Made by a program: the position numbers and the translations under genes
In this document: positions 9,346-17,376 of the stretch, in pieces
Layout of the letters: each line of letters starts with the position of its first letter
Position numbering within the stretch: position 1 is the stretch's first letter
Notes under the pieces: model-generated
Seen by the model: only the letters and a program-made list of their open reading frames with translations
What the model was told of the DNA's origin: nothing
Database searches by the model: none
Source of the DNA: Bifidobacterium pluvialisilvae
Lineage (GTDB): Bacteria > Actinomycetota > Actinomycetes > Actinomycetales > Bifidobacteriaceae
DNA length: 64,000 bases
Reading direction: 5' to 3'
Assembly: GCF_019331695.1 (NCBI RefSeq)
Contig: NZ_JAHBBI010000004.1
Span: 168,947-232,946 of the forward strand

Positions 9346-10692
9346 ATGTCGAATTCGCAGCCGAACGCATCGCGCCAGACCATCCGCAGGAACCCGTCGG
9401 GCAGGCGGCGTTCCCCCTACGCAATCATCTTCCGCACCCCCGGGGCCAAGGCGTTCTCCGCGGCCGCCGCCGTGGCCAGGCTGCCCATCTCGATGATGGG
9501 GCTGGGCATCGTGCTGGCCCTCAATCACATCTACGGCAACTGGACCACCGCCGGCGCCATGAGCGCCGTGTACGTGCTGTCGGCCGCGGTGGTCACGCCG
9601 TTCTACGCGCGACTGTTCGACCGGTTCGGACAGCGTCGCGTCGGCCGCGTCGCGCTCATGCTCCAGGTCGTGGCCATGCTGTCGTTCGCCTTGGGGGCGT
9701 TGCTGCGCGTCCCCATCCCCACACTGTTCGTGCTGGCCGTGCTCATGGGCGTCACCCAGTTCGCGTTCGGGGCGCTCGTGCGCACCCGGTGGGCGTGGGC
9801 CCTGCGTGGCGAGAAGGACGATACGCTCCTCAACGCCGCCTACGCCTTCGAATCGGCCGTCGACGAGACGGTGTTCGTGCTCGGGCCTATTTTGGCCGCG
9901 TTCCTCGCCACATCGGTGCATCCCGTCTCGCAGCTGGTCGTGCCGGCGTTGTGCGCGCTGTGCGGCGGCATGGCGTTCTTCTCGCTGAAGTCCACGCAGC
10001 CGCCGGTGATTGCCACACCGGCCGAAGTGCCGCAGAGCGGCGAGGGCGGCGTGGTGTCGGACGGCGGCAACGTCCGCGACGGCGTCGCCACGCGCAGGAT
10101 CGGCACCCGCCGCCACGTGCGGAGCGCGCTGCTGTACCCCGGGATCGCCCTGCTCGTCCTCGTGTTCGTGGCGTTCAACATGAGCTTCTCCGCGTTCGAC
10201 GTGTCGGTGACGGCCATCACCAAATCCATGGGGCTGGAGAGGATCGTCGGCCTGCAGCTGGCCCTGTTCGCCGTCGGATCGCTCGTCGGCGCGCTTGTGT
10301 TCGGCTCGCTGCGGCTCAAGGGGTCGCATTGGAGCCACATGGTGATTCTGCTCGCCGTGCTGTCCGTATGGTATGTGGGATTCCGCCTGAGCGCCGACAA
10401 CCTCGTCGTGCTCGGCATCCTCGAGGTGTTCGCCGGCCTGTTCGTGGCCCCGTCATTCGCCACCGGCAATCTCATCGTCAAGGACATCGTGCCCGACGAG
10501 TCCCTGACCGAGGGGCTCTCATGGCTCAACACCGGCAATTCGGTCGGCGTCTCCCTCGGCTCGTCGGTCGCCGGCGTCGTGCTCGACGCCTTCGGCCCCC
10601 ATGCCGGCATGTGGATCCCGTTCGCCGCCACCGCCTGCTCCGTGCCCCTCGCCGCCCTCGCCTGGCTGCTCGCCCGCCGTCGCCGCCGATAA
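9346..10692 (+). CDS. MFS transporter
   Basis: This 448-aa polytopic membrane protein has about 12 predicted hydrophobic segments. The sequence RLFDRFGQRRVGR after the second segment is the conserved MFS loop 2-3 signature (D-R-x-G-x-R-R). A long polar loop near residues 225-260 separates the two six-helix halves. ATG 9346 is chosen because GAGGAAA lies 7 nt upstream; the frame is open further 5' only by overlapping adnB. The substrate is unknown; the sequence looks like drug- or sugar-efflux members but has no diagnostic residue that I recognise. It begins 140 nt after adnB and ends just before a palindromic repeat that may end transcription. Confidence 0.85.
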   Translation: MSNSQPNASRQTIRRNPSGRRRSPYAIIFRTPGAKAFSAAAAVARLPISMMGLGIVLALNHIYGNWTTAGAMSAVYVLSAAVVTPFYARLFDRFGQRRVGRVALMLQVVAMLSFALGALLRVPIPTLFVLAVLMGVTQFAFGALVRTRWAWALRGEKDDTLLNAAYAFESAVDETVFVLGPILAAFLATSVHPVSQLVVPALCALCGGMAFFSLKSTQPPVIATPAEVPQSGEGGVVSDGGNVRDGVATRRIGTRRHVRSALLYPGIALLVLVFVAFNMSFSAFDVSVTAITKSMGLERIVGLQLALFAVGSLVGALVFGSLRLKGSHWSHMVILLAVLSVWYVGFRLSADNLVVLGILEVFAGLFVAPSFATGNLIVKDIVPDESLTEGLSWLNTGNSVGVSLGSSVAGVVLDAFGPHAGMWIPFAATACSVPLAALAWLLARRRRR

Positions 10693-10700
10693 TCGCGCTC

Positions 10701-10827
10701 GTCACCGTTTTCACCGCGATTGTCGGTTGTTCGTCGAAATCGGACGCAACACGCCGGTGAAGCCCCCTTGTTCGCGGTGAAATCGGCGAACAACCGCAAT
10801 ACGGTGAAAACGGCGAACGATGATCGG
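10701..10827. repeat. 127-bp palindromic repeat, copy 1
   Basis: This copy differs at only three positions from 11682-11808. Its ends can pair over about 27 nt: CCGTTTTCACCG at 10705-10716 with CGGTGAAAACGG at 10802-10813, plus the inner GGTTGTTCG / CGAACAACC. It lies between the MFS gene and the AbiEi-like gene. The size, the palindromic ends and the absence of an ORF suggest a miniature mobile element or a REP-like hairpin. Confidence 0.85.
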
Positions 10828-10923
10828 TGGCGGTTATCCACATTCATGAGGCGAGGGTGGTCCGTTCGTTCACATCACCGTAGCATCCGTCTGCGCCCGT
10901 GCGAACGCATATATGGTTGCCGT

Positions 10924-11604
10924 ATGAGACGCAATGAGGCAGTGGACCGGCTCGTCGACAGGTCACATCGGGAACGACGGTGCATGTATGGTCGCGACGA
11001 TGCGGAACGCAAACGGCTGCGGAGACGATTGCAGGTCGGGGACCTCATCTCCCCTTTTCCGAAGTTCTATGCGGAGCCACGGTATTGGCGAAGTCTGACG
11101 TATCGGGAACGGATACTGCATGTGTTGCGGACCGATGCCTTGTGCCATCCCGGACGAACATACTGCGGTCCTTCCGCCGCGGCGGTATGGGGACTCACCG
11201 ATTCGATGTCCGTGTGCGAATCCATCCATATCGTCGACGGCCGACGCAGGCGCAACGGTGCCGGCGGACGATACCGCTTCCACTACCGGAGACGATATAC
11301 CTCGCTGCCATACGACGGCATGCAGGTCACGTCGTTGCCGGAGACGCTGTTCGACTGCATTCGGTATCTGGATTTTCCACAGGCGTTGGCGATATTGGAT
11401 ACGTCGCTTCGCCGGTATCCGACCGACATCGCGCATATCCGTGACATCTTCCGATCATATGGGCATCGCAAGGGGATCCGGTATGCCGTACTGGTGCTTG
11501 AATATGTCGACGGACGGAGCGCGAACGGAGGGGAGTCCGTCCTGCGTGGCCATCCACACCACCATGGCCGAGGTGTTCGACGGGACGTTGCGTACCAAGC
11601 TTGA
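10924..11604 (+). CDS. AbiEi-like / DUF559-family protein, C-terminus probably frameshifted
   Basis: This 226-aa, Arg-rich protein has a layout seen in actinobacterial AbiEi-like proteins: an N-terminal basic segment, a central RTYCGPSAAAVWGL region (AbiEi C-terminal-like fold) and the linker RSANGGES that normally leads into a DUF559 endonuclease-like domain. After GGES the frame runs into a His/Arg-rich tail and stops at 11604. The +1 frame at that point (to 11668) reads a more protein-like string, HTTMAEVFDGTLRTKLELAG, so a small indel near 11525-11560 and loss of the nuclease domain are likely. ATG 10924 is the best start by alignment of the Arg-rich N-terminus; no strong RBS is visible. 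Identical 127-bp repeats flank it. The family link is by recognition only. Confidence 0.55.
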   Translation: MRRNEAVDRLVDRSHRERRCMYGRDDAERKRLRRRLQVGDLISPFPKFYAEPRYWRSLTYRERILHVLRTDALCHPGRTYCGPSAAAVWGLTDSMSVCESIHIVDGRRRRNGAGGRYRFHYRRRYTSLPYDGMQVTSLPETLFDCIRYLDFPQALAILDTSLRRYPTDIAHIRDIFRSYGHRKGIRYAVLVLEYVDGRSANGGESVLRGHPHHHGRGVRRDVAYQA

Positions 11605-11681
11605 GTTGGCCGGCGTGCCACGTGTATCGGTTCCGGAGCCGCTCGCCCGGCGTTGGCGTCGCCGGTAGTCCCGTCTCGTCC

Positions 11682-11808
11682 GTCACTGTTTTCACCGCGA
11701 TTGTCGGTTGTTCGTCGAAATCGGACGCAACACGCCGGTGAAGACCCCTTGTTCGCGGTGAAATCGGCGAACAACCGCAATACGGTGAAAACGACGAACG
11801 ATGATCGG
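11682..11808. repeat. 127-bp palindromic repeat, copy 2
   Basis: Direct-repeat partner of 10701-10827, at a constant offset of 981 bp with three substitutions. It sits 27 nt before the next MFS gene, so its hairpin could affect that gene's expression. The two copies could recombine and delete the AbiEi-like gene. Confidence 0.85.
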
Positions 11809-11834
11809 CCACATCGCGTGCGTAGGATGGGCGT

Positions 11835-13142
11835 ATGGAGCAGAATACGAGCGTTGCCGCGGGCGTGACGCGCAAGGGCGGCGCGAAGGCGTACGCGATA
11901 TGGGGTGCCGCCATGCTCGGCTACGTGTTCGCCGTCACCTGCCGGTCGTCGATGTCGGCCACCGGCATCACCGCGGCCGAACACTTCCACACCACCAGCA
12001 CCGCGCTGTCGATGTTCCTCTACCTGCAGCTGTTCGTCTACGCGATCATGCAGATACCGGCCGGCGTGCTGCTCGACCGGTTCGGCGCGCGGAAGCTCAT
12101 CGCCAGCGGCGGCTTCCTCATGGCGTTCGGACAGATGATGATGGCCGTCGCGCCCATCACCCCTCTGGCGATCATCGGCCGCGGCATCGTCGGCATGGGC
12201 GACGCCATGACGTTCATCTCCGTCATCCGACTCGTCTCCGCATGGTTTCCCCTCACCCAGGTGCCGCTCATGAACCAGCTGACCTCCATGCTCGGCGGCA
12301 TAGGGCAGATCATCTCCATCTACCCGTTCGTCTGGCTGCTGGACCTCACCGGCTGGCAGGCGGCCTTCCTCTCCCTCACCGGCGTCGGCATATGCATCGC
12401 ATCCTGCGTGCTCCTCGGCGTACGCGACGACCCCCGGCAGCGCGGACGCCGGCACGAGCGGCCCCAAGGCGGCATGAGGGCCGCGCTCGACGGCCTGCGC
12501 GCCGCGGTGAAGACCCCCGGCACCTTCTGCGGATTCTGGGTGCACGCCACCACATGGTTCTCCATCAACATGATGAACCAGCTCTGGGGATTCCCGTTCC
12601 TGCTCGCCGTCGAACACTGGTCCAAGGCGCAGGCCAGCGCCTACCTCGCCATCGGCATGGTCATCAACGTCGCCTGGGCACTCATCATGGGCCGCGTCGC
12701 CGGACTCCACCCCATCCACGGCCGCGCCGCCATCGTCTACACCACCGTCGGCGCGCAGATCGTCTGCTGGACGATACTCCTGCTCACCCCCGGACCGCAT
12801 CCCGCATGGTTCATGTGGGTGCTGCTGCTCGCCATCTCCAGCGGCGGCCCCGCCTCGAACATCGCCTTCGACTTCGCCCGTGACACCAACCGTCCCGAAA
12901 ACCTCGGCGCCGCCACAGGATTCGCCAACACCGGCGGATTCCTCTCCTCTGCCATCGTGTTCCTCGGCGTCGGACTCATGCTCGACGCGCAGGGCGCCAC
13001 CGATCCCGGCCTGTACACCGACCATGTGATGCGCGTGGCCGTGCTCATCCAATACCCGCTCTGGGCGTTCGGGCTCATCGCCTTCACCGTCATGCTGCCG
13101 CGCACCATGACGGTGTTGCGCCGGCGCTTCCACCGCGACTAA
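11835..13142 (+). CDS. MFS transporter (second, distinct type)
   Basis: This 435-aa membrane protein has 12 hydrophobic stretches. The loop 2-3 signature GVLLDRFGARKLI is clear, and the CRSSMSATG segment in the first helix region resembles the organic-anion/phosphate symporter branch. ATG 11835 follows AGGATGGGC. The gene is not closely similar to the MFS gene at 9346. The substrate cannot be read from sequence. It ends about 60 nt before dapB, but dapB has its own strong RBS. The gene stands alone between the 127-bp repeat and the lysine-pathway genes. Confidence 0.85.
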   Translation: MEQNTSVAAGVTRKGGAKAYAIWGAAMLGYVFAVTCRSSMSATGITAAEHFHTTSTALSMFLYLQLFVYAIMQIPAGVLLDRFGARKLIASGGFLMAFGQMMMAVAPITPLAIIGRGIVGMGDAMTFISVIRLVSAWFPLTQVPLMNQLTSMLGGIGQIISIYPFVWLLDLTGWQAAFLSLTGVGICIASCVLLGVRDDPRQRGRRHERPQGGMRAALDGLRAAVKTPGTFCGFWVHATTWFSINMMNQLWGFPFLLAVEHWSKAQASAYLAIGMVINVAWALIMGRVAGLHPIHGRAAIVYTTVGAQIVCWTILLLTPGPHPAWFMWVLLLAISSGGPASNIAFDFARDTNRPENLGAATGFANTGGFLSSAIVFLGVGLMLDAQGATDPGLYTDHVMRVAVLIQYPLWAFGLIAFTVMLPRTMTVLRRRFHRD

Positions 13143-13204
13143 TCGTGGTCTTCGGCCATACTGGTACCCAGAACGAAAACAGAACCATATATAAAGGAGC
13201 TGTC

Positions 13205-13951
13205 ATGATCAAGGTTTCCGTAGTCGGCGCCAAAGGCCGTATGGGAGGCAACGTCGTCAACGCCGTCAACGACGCCGCCGACACCGAACTCGCCCTCGCG
13301 CTCGACGCCGGCGACGACCTCACCCGCATCACCCCGGAGAACACCGACGTCGTCGTCGAATTCACCGTGCCGTCCGTCTCATTGAACAACGTGCTCGCCC
13401 TCATCGGCCAGGGCGTCGACGTGGTCGTCGGCACCACCGGCTGGACCGACGAGAAGCTCGACCAGGTGCGCGCCGCCCTCGCCAAGGCCCCGCGCAAGGA
13501 CCAGGCCGTGTTCATCGCCCCCAACTTCGCCATCTCCGCCGTGCTCACCGACTACTTCGCCGGCATCGCCGCCAAATACTTCGAATCCGCCGAAGTCGTC
13601 GAAATGCACCATCCCAACAAGGTCGACGCCCCCAGCGGCACCGCCATCCACACCGCGCACACCATCGCCGAGGCGCGCAAGGCCGCCGGGCTCGCCCCCG
13701 TGCCCGACGCCACCGAAACCGATGGCGGCTCCCGTGGCCAGGTCGTCGACGGCATCCACGTGCACGCCGTACGCCTCCGCGGCCTCAACGCCCACGAGGA
13801 GGTGCTGCTCGGCAACCCCGGCGAACAGCTCGTCATCCGTTCCGACTGCTTCGACCGCGGCTCGTTCATGCCCGGCGTCCTCCTCGCCGTACGCAACGTG
13901 AGCTCCCATCCGGGGTTGACCATCGGACTCGACAACTTCCTCTCCCTGTAG
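13205..13951 (+). CDS. dapB: 4-hydroxy-tetrahydrodipicolinate reductase
   Basis: This 248-aa enzyme reduces the DapA product with NAD(P)H in lysine and meso-diaminopimelate synthesis. The N-terminal Rossmann motif is VVGAKGRMGG. The catalytic region MHHPNKVDAPSGTA contains the conserved His and Lys of DapB. ATG 13205 is set by AAAGGAG just upstream; an in-frame start at 13145 lacks a site. The last codons and the TAG stop fall inside the left end of a palindromic 104-bp element. dapA follows 500 nt downstream in the same direction, separated by three repeat elements, so the two are probably not one simple transcript. Confidence 0.96.
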   Translation: MIKVSVVGAKGRMGGNVVNAVNDAADTELALALDAGDDLTRITPENTDVVVEFTVPSVSLNNVLALIGQGVDVVVGTTGWTDEKLDQVRAALAKAPRKDQAVFIAPNFAISAVLTDYFAGIAAKYFESAEVVEMHHPNKVDAPSGTAIHTAHTIAEARKAAGLAPVPDATETDGGSRGQVVDGIHVHAVRLRGLNAHEEVLLGNPGEQLVIRSDCFDRGSFMPGVLLAVRNVSSHPGLTIGLDNFLSL

Positions 13952-14052
13952 TCGGAGAACAACGGAGCGTCGTCGGCGCTGCGGGGGACTCGACGTATGG
14001 CATACGCCTTCGTCCCCTGCGCCTTGACGCCGCACGCGGTATTCTCCGACTA
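13949..14052. repeat. MITE-like inverted-repeat element overlapping the dapB stop
   Basis: Perfect 11-bp terminal inverted repeats, TAGTCGGAGAA at 13949-13959 and TTCTCCGACTA at 14042-14052, bound a 104-bp stretch. The inner arms are partly complementary over about 39 nt, including GGGGGAC / GTCCCCTGC. The left end contains the dapB stop codon. No T-run follows, so it is not a standard terminator, though the RNA would fold strongly. Confidence 0.7.
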
Positions 14053-14120
14053 GGCTGTGGAGCGGTCGCGATGGGGTTACTGCGGCGTCAAGCTCTGATT
14101 GAGGCGAGAAGGTATCGGAA

Positions 14121-14220
14121 CCACCCCCAGTCCGCCTTGCGGCGGACAGCCCCCGCCAGCGGGGGCGGGCACCATGCTCCCGCTGGCGGGAGCTGTCATG
14201 CGCAGCATGACTGAGGGTGG
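14121..14220. repeat. GC-hairpin repeat family, two inverted units
   Basis: Starts CCACCCCCAGTC and ends GACTGAGGGTGG, so two units face away from each other. Each unit has a GC stem (GCCCCCGCCAGCGGGGGC, then GCTCCCGCTGGCGGGAGC), a TG spacer, a second variable hairpin (CCGCCTTGCGGCGG or TCATGCGCAGCATGA) and the terminal GGGTGG box. Confidence 0.85.
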
Positions 14221-14273
14221 CGGGACACATCCACAGCTCGCAGACCTCGATTCGTCTGACCGTTGGAATGAGG

Positions 14274-14372
14274 ATGCGTTGCTCAAGCGTAGGCAACGGG
14301 GAAGTCTGCCAGGCTATGCCAAGCAGACTCCGGAGTGAGGCCGAACGGCCTTGAGCGTCTTGAGCAACGCAT
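14274..14372. repeat. 99-bp element with 14-bp terminal inverted repeats
   Basis: ATGCGTTGCTCAAG at 14274-14287 is the exact reverse complement of CTTGAGCAACGCAT at 14359-14372. An inner pair, GTCTGCC / AGCAGAC, gives a secondary stem. The stretch has no credible ORF. Together with the two elements to its left it fills most of the 500-bp dapB-dapA spacer. Confidence 0.65.
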
Positions 14373-14453
14373 ACCCCCATCCCCTCCCGCTGCGCATGTT
14401 CGCAATGCGGAAACATCGCGTGCTCGTCTTCGGCGGTAGCTAAGTTGAGCAGT

Positions 14454-15359
14454 ATGAGTGACGGTACTATGCATCTCCTTGACCCCGCCCCGTTCGGGCG
14501 CATCCTTCCCGCCATGGTCACCCCGATGACCTCCGACGGCAGCGTGGACTACGAGGCCGCGCAGAACCTCGCCAGGCATCTGGTAGCCGACGGCGCGGAC
14601 GGTCTGGTGGTCAACGGCACCACGGGCGAGTCCCCGGTGACGCATATGGACGAGAAGGTGGCCCTGGTCAAGGCCGTCAAGGAGGCCGTCGACGTGCCGG
14701 TCATCTCCGGCGCGGGCTCCAACGACACCGCGCATACCGTCCGCATGGTGGAACAGACCCAGGAGGCGGGCGCCGACGCGGTGCTCGTCGTCATGCCGTA
14801 TTACTCGCGTCCAAGCCAGGACGGCATCGTCGGCCACTACAAGGCCGTGGACGAAGTGGCCGAAAAGCCCATCATCGTCTACGACGTGCCCGGGCGCACC
14901 GGCCTGAAGGTCTCCATCGAGACCTACGACCGTCTGGCCGAACTCGACCACGTCAAGGCCGTCAAGGACGCCACCGGCGACCTCGCCGCCGCCGTGGAGA
15001 AGCAGCAGCGCACCGGCCTCGCTTGGTATTCCGGCGACGACGGCCTGTTCCTCCCCTTCCTGTCCATCGGAGCGGTCGGCATCATCTCCGTCATCGCGCA
15101 TGCGGCAGCCAACCCGATGCGCCGGCTCGTCGAAGCGTTCGACTCCGGCGACATCGCCACGGCGCGCCGCCTCGCCAACCAGCTGGCCCCGCTCGTGCAC
15201 TCCCTGAACGGCGACGGCTACCAGGCCGTCATGGCCAAGGCCGCATGCAAGATCAAGGGCTACATCCCCAACACCACGATGCGTCTGCCCAACATCGGTC
15301 CCAACGCCAAGCAGATGGCCAAGGCCGAGGAGGGCATCCGCGCCGCCGGCCTGCTCTAG
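14454..15359 (+). CDS. dapA: 4-hydroxy-tetrahydrodipicolinate synthase
   Basis: This protein of about 301 aa condenses pyruvate with aspartate semialdehyde, the first committed step to diaminopimelate and lysine. It has the TIM-barrel signatures GTTGES (pyruvate binding), IIVYDVPGRTG (catalytic Tyr and substrate Arg) and VKAVKDATGD, which carries the Schiff-base lysine. The start is uncertain: ATG 14454 is used; a TTG at 14445 and an ATG at 14469 are alternatives, and no strong RBS is visible before any of them. It is followed after 57 nt by rnj. Confidence 0.95.
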   Translation: MSDGTMHLLDPAPFGRILPAMVTPMTSDGSVDYEAAQNLARHLVADGADGLVVNGTTGESPVTHMDEKVALVKAVKEAVDVPVISGAGSNDTAHTVRMVEQTQEAGADAVLVVMPYYSRPSQDGIVGHYKAVDEVAEKPIIVYDVPGRTGLKVSIETYDRLAELDHVKAVKDATGDLAAAVEKQQRTGLAWYSGDDGLFLPFLSIGAVGIISVIAHAAANPMRRLVEAFDSGDIATARRLANQLAPLVHSLNGDGYQAVMAKAACKIKGYIPNTTMRLPNIGPNAKQMAKAEEGIRAAGLL

Positions 15360-15416
15360 GCCGAACCAGCGTCGTCTTCGCAGAGGCGAAGGCAAGAAAA
15401 CAAGAAAACAACAAGA

Positions 15417-17216
15417 ATGGCAAACGAAACAACAAAGAAGAAAACGAATTCACGCAACGGCCGCCGAGGCGGCTCCCGCCGCGGAGGCCGCCGAGGCGCC
15501 CCGCAGAACACCCAGCCGCAGGAGAAGAAGCTCGTCGCCCCGCCGAAGTACCGCAAGGGCTCGATGCGCATCACGCCGCTCGGCGGCCTCGGCGAAATCG
15601 GTCGCAACATGAACGTGATCGAATACAACGGCCACCTGCTGCTCATCGACTGCGGCGTGCTCTTCCCCGAGGAGGAGCAGCCCGGCGTCGACCTCATCCT
15701 CCCCGATTTCAGCTATATCAAGGACCGTCTCGACAAGGTCGAGGCCCTTGTGCTCACCCACGGCCACGAGGACCACATCGGCGGCGTGCCCTACCTGCTC
15801 AAGCTGCGTCCCGACATCCCGCTCATCGGCTCCAAGCTCACGCTCGGCTTCGTCGACGCCAAATGCAAGGAGCACCACCAGAACCCCACCAAGGTGGAGG
15901 TCGAAGGCCGCGACCGCCTCAAGGTCGGTCCCTTCAACCTCGAGTTCGTGACCGTCACCCACTCCATCCCCGACGCGCTCGCCGTCATGGTGAAGACCCC
16001 GGCGGGCAGCCTCATCGACACGGGCGACATCAAGCTCGACCAGCTGCCGCTCGACCACCGCATCACCGACCTCGTCGAATTCGGCCGTCTCGGCGAGCAG
16101 GGCATCGACCTGCTCATGATGGACTCCACCAACGCCGAGGTGCCCGGCTTCGTCAAGCCCGAGACCTCCATCGGCCCCGCCCTCGACCGCGTGTTCTCCG
16201 AAGCGAAGCGCAAGATCATCGTCGCCAGCTTCTCCAGCCACGTGCACCGCGTGCAGCAGGTCGTCGACGCCGCCCACAAGTACGGTCGCAAGGTCGTGTT
16301 CGTCGGCCGTTCCATGGTGCGCAACATGGGCATCGCCTCCGACCTCGGCTACCTGCACATCCCCGAGGACACGGTCATCGACCTCAAGCAGGCCAACGAC
16401 GTGCAGGACGACAAGCTGGTCTTCATGTGCACCGGTTCGCAAGGCGAGCCGATGGCCGCGCTCGGCCGCATCGCCGACGGCAACCACCCGTACATCAAGG
16501 TCAACGAGTTCGACACCGTCATCCTCGCCAGCTCCCTGATCCCGGGCAACGAGCACGGCGTGTACAAGGTCATCAACAAGCTCGTGCAGATGGGCGCCCG
16601 CGTCGTCAACCGCGACAACGCAGCCGTGCACGTCTCCGGCCACTGCAACGAGGGCGAGCTGCTGTACATGTACAACATCGTCAAGCCCAAGTGCGCCATG
16701 CCGATCCACGGCGAGAACCGTCATCTCGTGGCCAACGGCCTGCTTGCCGTCAAGACCGGCGTGGACCCGCAGAACGTCGTCCTCGCCGAGGACGGCGACG
16801 TCGTCGACCTCTACCATGGCCAGGCCGCCATCGTCGGCTCCGTCCCCTGCAACTACGTGTACGTGGACGGCGACTCCGTCGGCGAACTCACCGACGAGGA
16901 GCTCGAGAAGCGCCGCATCCTCGGCACCGAGGGCTTCGTCTCCAGCTTCGTCGTCGTCGACACCGAGGCCCGCGAGGTCGTCAGCGGCCCGAAGATCTAC
17001 CTCAACGCCGTCGCCGAGGACGAAAGCGAATTCGAGCACGTGCGTTCGCAGATCGTGCAGAACCTCGAGGACGCCATGATGCAGGGCACGAAGAACACGC
17101 ACCAGCTGCAGCAGATCATGCGCCGCACGCTGGGCAGCTGGGTCGCCCGCAAGCTGCACCGCCGTCCGATGATCGTGCCCGTCGTGGCCGACATCGCCGA
17201 CGACATCGAAAACTGA
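15417..17216 (+). CDS. rnj: ribonuclease J
   Basis: This 599-aa metallo-beta-lactamase/beta-CASP ribonuclease matures and degrades RNA by 5'-exo- and endonucleolytic cleavage. The zinc motif HGHEDHIGG begins at H115. The beta-CASP part includes SFSSHVHRVQQ and CTGSQGEPMAAL, and the late motif HVSGHCNEGEL contains a conserved His. The first 35 residues are a Lys/Arg/Gly-rich tail (RRGGSRRGGRRG), common in actinobacterial RNase J and probably RNA-binding. The spacer after it holds a pair of GC-hairpin repeats. Confidence 0.95.
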   Translation: MANETTKKKTNSRNGRRGGSRRGGRRGAPQNTQPQEKKLVAPPKYRKGSMRITPLGGLGEIGRNMNVIEYNGHLLLIDCGVLFPEEEQPGVDLILPDFSYIKDRLDKVEALVLTHGHEDHIGGVPYLLKLRPDIPLIGSKLTLGFVDAKCKEHHQNPTKVEVEGRDRLKVGPFNLEFVTVTHSIPDALAVMVKTPAGSLIDTGDIKLDQLPLDHRITDLVEFGRLGEQGIDLLMMDSTNAEVPGFVKPETSIGPALDRVFSEAKRKIIVASFSSHVHRVQQVVDAAHKYGRKVVFVGRSMVRNMGIASDLGYLHIPEDTVIDLKQANDVQDDKLVFMCTGSQGEPMAALGRIADGNHPYIKVNEFDTVILASSLIPGNEHGVYKVINKLVQMGARVVNRDNAAVHVSGHCNEGELLYMYNIVKPKCAMPIHGENRHLVANGLLAVKTGVDPQNVVLAEDGDVVDLYHGQAAIVGSVPCNYVYVDGDSVGELTDEELEKRRILGTEGFVSSFVVVDTEAREVVSGPKIYLNAVAEDESEFEHVRSQIVQNLEDAMMQGTKNTHQLQQIMRRTLGSWVARKLHRRPMIVPVVADIADDIEN

Positions 17217-17230
17217 ACATCATGATTCAA

Positions 17231-17341
17231 GCCCCCGCCGGCGGGGGCTGGCACGGCAAACGCCGTGACTGGGGGCGGAGACTCCTTCAATGGACGCCAC
17301 CCCCAGTCGGATTCCATCCGACAGCCCCCGCCGGCGGGGGC
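17231..17341. repeat. GC-hairpin repeat family, two units head to head
   Basis: The first unit is 17231-17278 (GC stem, GGCACGGCAAACGCCGTG second hairpin, ACTGGGGGCGG). The second, inverted, is 17297-17341 (CCACCCCCAGTC, CGGATTCCATCCG hairpin, GC stem). It lies between rnj and pepN and ends 35 nt before the pepN start. Confidence 0.85.
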
Positions 17342-17376
17342 GAATTGCAATACAGCACACCAACAGGGGGTAGCAA

